Shown here piece after piece: positions 27,182-34,064 of a stretch of DNA of 34,064 bases; within the stretch, counting starts at the first letter, position 1; each line of letters starts with the position of its first letter. A program made the position numbers and the translations under genes. The stretch comes from Acidobacteria bacterium 5-1 (GTDB lineage: Bacteria; Acidobacteriota; Blastocatellia; Pyrinomonadales; Pyrinomonadaceae), in assembly GCA_002050455.1 (NCBI GenBank), contig MWZA01000171.1:1-34064 (forward strand), in the 5' to 3' direction. The notes under the pieces are model-generated. The model saw nothing but the letters and a program-made list of their open reading frames with translations, was not told the DNA's origin and made no database searches.

Positions 27182-28492
27182 CTACGCTTCGGTTAAAATT
27201 TTCGCGTTATTGAAACTTGTTTTCTCATCGCGTTTCATTCGCAGAAACCAGACGATTCCCGCGCTTCCCGACAAAACGCCCGAAATCACCATCAACATCT
27301 GCGGCGAGATTGTATAGAGCGAAATTCCTGCTAAATAACTCGCCAGACTAAACATTGTAATTTCCGCGCCGCGGTCAATCGTCGAAATGCGCCCGCGAAT
27401 GTAATCCGGCAGAGAGCGTTGGAAAAGAGTTTCCTGCACCGCGTATTCCACGCCGATAATCACCCGCGAGATAAAGACGAAAAACAGCACCAGCCACAAA
27501 TTCGGCATATAACCGCCGACGGCGAACAAAACTCCGTGAATTATTAAAGTCCAACCGATAAAACTGTTAGTGATATTTTTTAGTTCAACCATTGTGCCGA
27601 TGCGGTGCGCGATAATCATTCCGACAAACATTCCGATACCGCTCACCGTGTAGAGCAATGCGACGGCGGTGTCGGGATTCCAATTTTTTTCGTTGGCAAA
27701 AAAGACTCCGCCCAACTGGTCAAAAACGATATTTATCGCGCCGCCGCCCGTTGCCCAAATGATGTTCATTATCAAAATCGTCATCGCAAAACGGCTATTG
27801 AACATATAATTCAAACCTTCTTTCAATTCAGTCAAGAAAGATGTTCTTCGAATTTTTTCTGACTCGTAATTCGTAGTTCGTAATTCGTAATTTTCTGTTT
27901 CCCGCGTTGCCGCTTCGGGAATCAGCCAGACCGAATAAGCCGAAATCAAAAACGATGCGGCATTGATGATAAACGCGACTTTGTAGCCGAAAATCGCCGC
28001 TGCCCAACCGCCGAGTGCCGCGCCGATTGCCATCAGCAAAAACCTTGAAGAAAACATCAAAGCAGTTCCGGCAAGCAAACCTTCTTTGCCCGAAACATTT
28101 GGCGCGGTGGCATTTTTGGCGGCTTCAAAAAACGCGCCGAATGTGGAAAGCAGAATCGAAGCTAAATAAGCAATCCAGAGATTTTCACGCGAAGTAACGA
28201 GCAAAAAGATGAGTGCCAGAAAGACCCGCGCCAAATCGGTAAAAATCATCACTTGACGGCGCGAAAAACGGTCAACAAAAGTTCCCGCAACGGGCATCAG
28301 CAAAGCAAACGGCAATGTGCGGCAAACCATTAAAATCGCTGCCGCCGTCGGTTCTGCTCCCGAAACAAGACGCACAAGTCCCAAGCCCGCGATGAAGTTA
28401 AACCAATTGCCGAGTTCGGAAACGACTTGTCCCCACAGCAGGTTGCGGAAATTTCGGTTACTGCCGAGTAATTGTCCGTAAGTCAAATTCAT
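27182..28492 (-). CDS. MFS transporter
   Basis: MNLTYGQLLGSNRNFRNLLWGQVVSELGNWFNFIAGLGLVRLVSG...; start set at ATG 28492 because the upstream ORF extension translates a dispersed repeat. Confidence 0.9.
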   Translation of the reverse strand: MNLTYGQLLGSNRNFRNLLWGQVVSELGNWFNFIAGLGLVRLVSGAEPTAAAILMVCRTLPFALLMPVAGTFVDRFSRRQVMIFTDLARVFLALIFLLVTSRENLWIAYLASILLSTFGAFFEAAKNATAPNVSGKEGLLAGTALMFSSRFLLMAIGAALGGWAAAIFGYKVAFIINAASFLISAYSVWLIPEAATRETENYELRTTNYESEKIRRTSFLTELKEGLNYMFNSRFAMTILIMNIIWATGGGAINIVFDQLGGVFFANEKNWNPDTAVALLYTVSGIGMFVGMIIAHRIGTMVELKNITNSFIGWTLIIHGVLFAVGGYMPNLWLVLFFVFISRVIIGVEYAVQETLFQRSLPDYIRGRISTIDRGAEITMFSLASYLAGISLYTISPQMLMVISGVLSGSAGIVWFLRMKRDEKTSFNNAKILTEA

Positions 28493-28496
28493 ATTG

Positions 28497-28645
28497 ATTT
28501 TGGATTTTAGATTTTGGATTTTGGAATGGGCGTAATGCGACTTTGAATAGAAAATTCTGTAACTCAAAAGTTGATATTGATTTCCAGTCTGAAATTTACT
28601 TAAAGTATTTTGTAAATCCAAAATCCAAAATCTAAAATCCAAAAT
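28497..28645. repeat. 149-bp inverted-repeat element with perfect 28-bp termini
   Basis: ATTTTGGATTTTAGATTTTGGATTTTGG 28497-28524 is the exact reverse complement of 28618-28645. Confidence 0.92.
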
Positions 28646-28701
28646 AAAAATGCCGTCAGGTGCGAAACCCAACGGCTTTTACCTTCAGAAAATAATAAAT
28701 T

Positions 28702-29496
28702 TTAAGTTCCCGTAAAATTAGGCGCGCGTTTTTCAAAAAATGCCGTTACACCTTCCCGAAAATCGTTTGATTTGCCCGCTTCGATTTGCAATTCGTGTTC
28801 TAAATCAAGCTGCTGCATCAAATTATTTGAAAACGAAGCATTGAGCATTTTCTTTATTCGCCCGATTGAGCCAGTCGGCGCAAGCGCGAGTTTTTTTGCC
28901 ATTTCCAATGTTTCTTCCATTAAATTTTCCGCCGTTACAACGCGATTTATCATACCGATTTGTAACGCTTTTTCCGCCGGAATTGTTTCACCCGTCATAA
29001 AAATTTCCGCCGCGAGTTTTTCGCCAACTGCACGCGGAAGAAAAAAACTTCCGCCGCAATCGGGCGAAAGTCCGATTCTGACAAACGCTTCGTTGAAACT
29101 CGCGTTTTCCGCCGCAAAAACGATGTCGCAAGCCAACGCGAAATTTGTTCCCGCGCCCGCGCAAACGCCCTGTACCGCCGCGACAAACGGAATCGGCGTT
29201 TCCCGAATGAGCAAAATAACATTGTGCAACACCCGCAAAGGTTCTTCCAAAAACGCTTTGATTCTGCCTTCTTTTTGCCACATCGACTGCATCTCGCGCA
29301 AATCGCCGCCCGAACAAAAAGCGCGTCCCTCGCCAGTTAAAATCACGGCTCGCGCTTTATCTTCAACGGCTTTTTCGATAGCGAGGCGCAAATCTTCCGT
29401 TAATTGCAGTGAAAGCGCATTTAGGGCTTCGGGGCGATTCATTGTGATTGTCGCCACGTTGCCATTTAATTTATATTTAACGGTTTCAAAAGACAT
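28702..29496 (-). CDS. Enoyl-CoA hydratase/isomerase family protein
   Basis: MSFETVKYKLNGNVATITMNRPEALNALSLQLTEDL...GRAFCSGGDLREMQ...VQGVCAGAGTNFALACDIVFAAENASFNEAFVRIGLSPDCGGSFFLPR. Confidence 0.95.
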   Translation of the reverse strand: MSFETVKYKLNGNVATITMNRPEALNALSLQLTEDLRLAIEKAVEDKARAVILTGEGRAFCSGGDLREMQSMWQKEGRIKAFLEEPLRVLHNVILLIRETPIPFVAAVQGVCAGAGTNFALACDIVFAAENASFNEAFVRIGLSPDCGGSFFLPRAVGEKLAAEIFMTGETIPAEKALQIGMINRVVTAENLMEETLEMAKKLALAPTGSIGRIKKMLNASFSNNLMQQLDLEHELQIEAGKSNDFREGVTAFFEKRAPNFTGT

Positions 29497-29552
29497 AAAT
29501 ATAGATTCCAGATTCCAAATTTGGAATCTGGAATTTGAAATTTGAAACTTTG

Positions 29553-29834
29553 CTAAACGAATCTCACCTTTGAACGATTCGCCTGATGACACTCCTTGCA
29601 CAAAACCGAACGTCCGACTTTTGGCTGAAACGGTACGTGGTCGTGTTTGCCACAGTTGTCGCAAACGATTTCAAATCGTGTCGGTGCATTTGCGCTCGAT
29701 GCCGCTTTTTTTGAGCGGCATTTCAGACATCTCTGCGGCGACATCATATTTCGCTGATAAAAATTTTCCTGTTCCCTTTCGGTAAAAACAAAAATTTCCT
29801 TGCATTGCACACATGGAATTTCTACATCCGACAT
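29553..29834 (-). CDS. CXXC zinc-ribbon small protein
   Basis: MSDVEIPCVQCKEIFVFTEREQENFYQRNMMSPQRCLKCRSKK...CDNCGKHDHVPFQPKVGRSVLCKECHQANRS; AGGAGGAAAA upstream. Confidence 0.85.
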   Translation of the reverse strand: MSDVEIPCVQCKEIFVFTEREQENFYQRNMMSPQRCLKCRSKKAASSANAPTRFEIVCDNCGKHDHVPFQPKVGRSVLCKECHQANRSKVRFV

Positions 29835-30214
29835 CGCTTTTCCTCCTTTTTTATTCTTTAGCTCTTTTGCCAAAGAGTTTAACACAAAAAATGCAGGAAA
29901 TATGAACAAAGTTGCAACTTATAGCGGATTTTAGCTAAACGAAGCACAAACTCTAAATTCTAAACTCTCGCATTCTAAACTGTCTGACGAATAAATTTTT
30001 TAGAAAACAGTTGAGAGTTTAAAATTTAGAAGGATGAGTTGGCATCTAAACCGATTTAGCTTATATTTCATTCATCTGAAATTTGCTCTAGTTCAGACAG
30101 TCAGCTTTTTCTTCGATAAAATCATGCTTTCTTTTGACGAATTCAAATTTGAAACGAAGCAACTCCAATTTGCTTTTGGCGTTATTACAACTTTCTTTTC
30201 GCAAAGCAGACCAA

Positions 30215-31159
30215 TTATTTATCGCTTAACGTCTTAACGTGCGCCTTGACCGTTTGCCCAAGCGTTTCCAGATTATAACCGCCTTCGAGACACGAAACAA
30301 TTCTGCCGCCGCAAACTTCATCCGCCCATTGTTTGACCGTGCGCGTCATTTGCACAAAATCACTATCTTCCAAAAGAAGTTGTCCGAGCGGGTCGGTCAA
30401 ATGCGCGTCGAAACCGGCGGAAATCATTATCAAATCGGGCTTGAAACTTCGACGAATATCGCCGAGCGCGTTTTCAAACATCCGCTTTTGCGACTGCGCC
30501 GAAGTTTGCGCTTTAACCGGAACGTTCAGCGTGTAATCTTTGCCGCGCCCGAAACCGGTTTCGCCGCGACTGCCTGTTCCCGGATACCACGGATATTGGT
30601 GCATCGAAAAGAAGAAAACCGTCGGGTCGTCAAAAAAAATTCCCTGCGTTCCGTTGCCGTGATGCACGTCCCAGTCAATAATTGCGACTCGTTCGATTTC
30701 CTTGTATTTGTTTTGCGCGTAACGCACCGCAACCGCAACATTATTGAAAAGACAAAAGCCCATCGCATTTTCGGCGGTTGCGTGATGACCGGGCGGACGC
30801 GCCGCGACAAAAGCATTTTTTGCTTCACCGTTTATCACCGCGTCAACCGCACGACACGCGCCGCCCGCACCGTAAAGCGACGCTTCAAAAGAATGCATCG
30901 AAACAACCGTATCGGCATCGAGATATTCCACACCGTTTTCAAACGCCGTTTCAATCTGCTTGAAGTGCTGCGGCGTGTGCGCGGCTTGAATAATTCCTTT
31001 GGAAACGGGTTCGGCTTTGATGGAATTTAACGATTCCCAAAACTTTTTGTCATTTTCGAGAGCATTCATTATGACCTCGTAACGCTTCGGCGTTTCGGGA
31101 TGTCCAATTCCTGTGTCGTGTTTTTCGTAAATCGGATGATGGATAAGTGCTGTTTTCAT
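30215..31159 (-). CDS. Histone deacetylase family protein
   Basis: ALIHHPIYEKHDTGIGHPETPKRY...AFVAARPPGHHATAENAMGFCLFNNVAVAVRYAQ...IIDWDVHHGNGTQGIFFDDPTVFFFSMHQYPWYPGTG. Confidence 0.95.
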   Translation of the reverse strand: MKTALIHHPIYEKHDTGIGHPETPKRYEVIMNALENDKKFWESLNSIKAEPVSKGIIQAAHTPQHFKQIETAFENGVEYLDADTVVSMHSFEASLYGAGGACRAVDAVINGEAKNAFVAARPPGHHATAENAMGFCLFNNVAVAVRYAQNKYKEIERVAIIDWDVHHGNGTQGIFFDDPTVFFFSMHQYPWYPGTGSRGETGFGRGKDYTLNVPVKAQTSAQSQKRMFENALGDIRRSFKPDLIMISAGFDAHLTDPLGQLLLEDSDFVQMTRTVKQWADEVCGGRIVSCLEGGYNLETLGQTVKAHVKTLSDK

Positions 31160-31407
31160 CTTTTATTTGTTACTGCACGCCTAAATTTTTTATTTTTATT
31201 AAATCAATTTAGGACTTTCTCAAAATACAGAAAAAAGAGCAAAACTATTAACTGTTCACTCTATACTTTTAACTGATTTACAAAGAAAAATCTTTTTATC
31301 GCAAGATAGTTAATAGTCAATAGTGAGCGGCTGATAATTTGCTATTAGAATCTTCAATTTTTGAGATACTCCTGCAATTATAAAAAAAATAATCTCTTCT
31401 TTTCCGC

Positions 31408-31498
31408 CTTTGCGCCTTTGCGTCTTTGCGGGAATCCTCCCGAAACAAACACTATTAGTTATCCTTTTAATTTCCCGCAAAGACGCAAAGGCGCAGAG
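31408..31498. repeat. Intergenic inverted repeat (27-nt arms, one mismatch)
   Basis: CTTTGCGCCTTTGCGTCTTTGCGGGAA 31408-31434 versus TTCCCGCAAAGACGCAAAGGCGCAGAG 31472-31498. Confidence 0.88.
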
Positions 31499-31529
31499 TT
31501 AACCTTTTCGCCTATTTCTAATTCTTGAT

Positions 31530-32303
31530 TTATATTATTTCAAATTCTGCGACAACCGGCGCGTGGTCTGAAGGACGCGGTGCGCCGCGTGGTTTTCTAT
31601 CAATCCAACAGGCGATGCATTTTTCCGCCAAACTTTTTGAAGTCCAAATGTGGTCAATCCGCAAGCCTTGATTTTTGAAAAACGCGCCTTCGCGGTAATT
31701 CCACCACGAAAATTTTTTCTCGTCGCCGTTTATTTGACGGAAAACATCCACAAAACCCCATTGTTTGACGTGATGAATGGCGGCGCGTTCCGGCTTTGTA
31801 AAATGCAGTTTGCCTTCCCAGAATCCCACGTTCCAAACATCGCGCTCATCAGGCGCGACGTTAAAATCTCCGCACAATAAAACATCTCCGTCGCAGGCGC
31901 AGGTTTCATCAAAAAATTTTCGCAGACGCTGCAGCCAATCTAATTTAAAAGCAAATTTATCCGTCCAAAGTTCCGTGCCGTTCGGAATATATGTGTTGAC
32001 AATGCGAATGTCTTTAATTGTTGCGGCAATCAAACGTTTTGGCGCGTCTAATACGTCATCGTGAAAATTTTTCTGCACGTCTTTTATCTCGTGCTTCGAC
32101 AAAATCGCCACGCCGTTATACGATTTTTGTCCCATAATCACCGCGTTATAACCGATTTTCTGGATTCCTTCAAGCGGAAATTTTTCGTCAACGCATTTTG
32201 TTTCCTGCAAACATAAAACGTCAATATCGTGCGTTTTGAGCCAGTTCAAAACTTGTTCCAAGCGGACGGCGATAGAATTTACATTCCAAGTTGCGATTTT
32301 CAT
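31530..32303 (-). CDS. xth: Exodeoxyribonuclease III
   Basis: MKIATWNVNSIAVRLEQVLNWLKTHDIDVLCLQETKCVDEKFP...LCGDFNVAPDERDVWN...LRIDHIWTS...PSDHAPVVAEF. Confidence 0.95.
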   Translation of the reverse strand: MKIATWNVNSIAVRLEQVLNWLKTHDIDVLCLQETKCVDEKFPLEGIQKIGYNAVIMGQKSYNGVAILSKHEIKDVQKNFHDDVLDAPKRLIAATIKDIRIVNTYIPNGTELWTDKFAFKLDWLQRLRKFFDETCACDGDVLLCGDFNVAPDERDVWNVGFWEGKLHFTKPERAAIHHVKQWGFVDVFRQINGDEKKFSWWNYREGAFFKNQGLRIDHIWTSKSLAEKCIACWIDRKPRGAPRPSDHAPVVAEFEII

Positions 32304-32378
32304 TTTATTTTGCCACAGAGAACACAGAGTTTTCTGAGAATAATTCAAACCGAAAGTGTTTTATTCTGTAAATCCTGT

Positions 32379-33314
32379 CTATCCATGTAAGTTTTTCTTT
32401 GTATTTCGCTCCCAAAACACACCGTCGGCAAAACCTTGAATCGTTTTATTGTTCTCGGCTAAATCAAGCCGCTTTTCCGCCAAAAGACAAAACCTTTCGT
32501 CCGCTTCGATGCCGACAAAATCTCTGCTCAACTTTTTAGCGGCAACGGCGGTTGTGCCGCTTCCCGAAAACGGGTCAAGAATCAAATCGCTTTCGTTTGT
32601 GCTTGCCAAGATAATTTTTGCTAACAGTTTTTCGGGCTTTTGCGTCGGATGCGCTGTATTTTCCGGCATTGACCAGAACGGAACGGTTAAATCCGTCCAT
32701 AAATTCGATGGCGAAGTTAAACGAAAATTTCCGCTTTCTTCTTCGTGCCAATCTTTCGGCTTGCCATTTTCTCTATACGGCGCAAGCACTTTGCGTTTTG
32801 TTTTAACATTTTCGAGATTAAAAACGTAATCGTCAGAAACAGTAAAAAACCAAATATCTTCCGCCGCGTTTTTCCAATTTCTTAACGCGCCGCGCCCCTT
32901 TTCGCGTTCCCAAGTGATGCGGTTTTGCAGCCCGAAATACTTCAAACCGACGCGCTGAATCGCCGAAGCCGAACGCCAATCGCCGCAAATGTAAATTGAT
33001 GCCGTCGGCTTTAGTAATTTAATCGTTTTCGACAACCACGAATCGAGCCAATTTTCATAAGCGTCAAGCGAAGTTTGCCGAAAAGAATTCGCGCCAAAAT
33101 CCTTTGTCAAATTATACGGCGGGTCGGCAAATAATAAGTCAAAAGAATTTTCGGGCAACTTTCCCAAAACACCAAAAGCATCGCCGCAGATTATTTTGTT
33201 GCGGCAATCGCTCAAATTATTATTCGCATAAATCAAACGCTTGCGGTAAATTTCGATTTCTTGTGCCGATAAATCTAACGTGCGGTTGCGCGGTGCGCGA
33301 ATTTTTATTTTCAT
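32379..33314 (-). CDS. Site-specific DNA methyltransferase (DPPY before FSGSGT order)
   Basis: CGDAFGVLGKLPENSFDLLFADPPYNLTKDFG ... LILDPFSGSGTTAVAAKKLSRDFVGIEADERF. Confidence 0.93.
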   Translation of the reverse strand: MKIKIRAPRNRTLDLSAQEIEIYRKRLIYANNNLSDCRNKIICGDAFGVLGKLPENSFDLLFADPPYNLTKDFGANSFRQTSLDAYENWLDSWLSKTIKLLKPTASIYICGDWRSASAIQRVGLKYFGLQNRITWEREKGRGALRNWKNAAEDIWFFTVSDDYVFNLENVKTKRKVLAPYRENGKPKDWHEEESGNFRLTSPSNLWTDLTVPFWSMPENTAHPTQKPEKLLAKIILASTNESDLILDPFSGSGTTAVAAKKLSRDFVGIEADERFCLLAEKRLDLAENNKTIQGFADGVFWERNTKKNLHG

Positions 33315-33901
33315 TATTCCATTACAATTCTGACGGTTTGCACGCCGTTTTCAACTTTTACTTCGACAATTTTCGGTTCGCTGCCTTTTGGAATAACCGT
33401 AATATTTCCATCGCGTTCCAGATAAGCAGTTTTTATTTCATCGAGCGTTTCGACTTTGCCTTTTTCCCGCGCCGCTTGCAGTAAATCATTTTCACCGATT
33501 TTGCTTTTACGCATTTCCTTGTCCAGCACTTCGCCGTCCACCACAATTTTGCGCGGAGTATTTTTGACGATTTTGCTGAATCGCTGCGAATAAAAAGAGA
33601 GAACGGCGATAAGCGAGTGCAGTCCGACCAGCGCGGAGATAACAAAAATCATATCTATAAAACGTATTGCGCCCGTGATAGCGCGGCTCAAAATCGAGCC
33701 GACAATAAAGCCGAGCAGAATATCGAAGGTCGTATAACTGCCCATAAAACGCCGTTTGCCGACTCGTATTAAAAGGAGCGCGACGATATAAATAACAATC
33801 GTTCGCAAAACAAGCTGCCACAGCGGAAGCGCGGCATCAACTTCGCCCGCGCCGATTATCCAAATGATTTGTTTCCATAAATCCTGAAGCATAAATTTCA
33901 C
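33314..33901 (-). CDS. DUF421/YetF-like membrane protein
   Basis: LVLRTIVIYIVALLLIRVGKRRFMGSYTTFDILLGFIVGSILSRAITG...PRKIVVDGEVLDKEMRKSKIGENDLLQAAREKG. Confidence 0.92.
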   Translation of the reverse strand: MKFMLQDLWKQIIWIIGAGEVDAALPLWQLVLRTIVIYIVALLLIRVGKRRFMGSYTTFDILLGFIVGSILSRAITGAIRFIDMIFVISALVGLHSLIAVLSFYSQRFSKIVKNTPRKIVVDGEVLDKEMRKSKIGENDLLQAAREKGKVETLDEIKTAYLERDGNITVIPKGSEPKIVEVKVENGVQTVRIVME

Positions 33902-33957
33902 CTTTGAATTTTTTATTATGACAGGCGAAAGTGTAAATGAAAATATGCGTTTTTTAG

Positions 33958-34064
33958 TTAATTGGTAAGCAGAAGCAAAGCGAGAAGCGCGGCACGTTTG
34001 GGAATATCGTCAATTAAAATATATTCTTCAAGCGTGTGCGCGCCGCTCCCCGAAACGCCCAAAC
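33958..34064 (-). CDS. C-terminal end of an M20-like peptidase (runs off window)
   Basis: Minus-strand translation ...[34 protein letters not shown]. Confidence 0.6.
   Translation of the reverse strand, partial: LGVSGSGAHTLEEYILIDDIPKRAALLALLLLTN

Noticed and set aside
28493-28672. N-terminal extension of the MFS ORF (MGFAPDGIFILDFRFWILDLQ...)
   Set aside because: It is translation of the 28-bp inverted repeat element; ATG 28492 gives a normal transporter start.
30034-30237. 67-aa plus-strand ORF
   Set aside because: No recognisable domain or clear SD, and it overlaps the HDAC gene end; likely spurious.

Overview
This is a 34-kb window from a bacterial chromosome; gene content suggests Acidobacteriota-like, but that is inference. 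Its centre is a type I (I-B-like) CRISPR-Cas locus at about 4.7-17.2 kb: WYL regulator, cas6, cas5, cas8, cas7, cas3, a two-gene insert (DUF5678-like plus retropepsin-like), cas4, cas1, cas2, then a 16-repeat/15-spacer array. Flanks are mostly housekeeping genes: ECF sigma, Ser/Thr kinase with TolB-like repeats, glutamate dehydrogenase, MBL-fold hydrolase, lipA, SOD, ferredoxin, truA with an in-frame TAG, DoxX, acyl-CoA dehydrogenase, MFS, enoyl-CoA hydratase, HDAC-like, exodeoxyribonuclease III, DNA methyltransferase, DUF421. The most interesting signal is the cas6-cas5 intergenic region (6522-6869). It holds a sigma70-like promoter, a degenerate CRISPR repeat, and a pseudo-spacer whose first 13 nt match the promoter-proximal region on the opposite strand, with mismatches only at positions 6 and 12 and a CCT directly 5' of the match. 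It also holds a complete class-II, leucine-type tRNA cloverleaf carrying a CTC (Glu) anticodon. This has the layout of a CreTA-type CRISPR-repressed RNA toxin module, possibly with a mistranslating tRNA as toxin (hypothesis). A second degenerate two-repeat mini-array lies upstream of the two-gene insert between cas3 and cas4, and cas8 carries an internal Shine-Dalgarno/ATG consistent with a Cas11 product.
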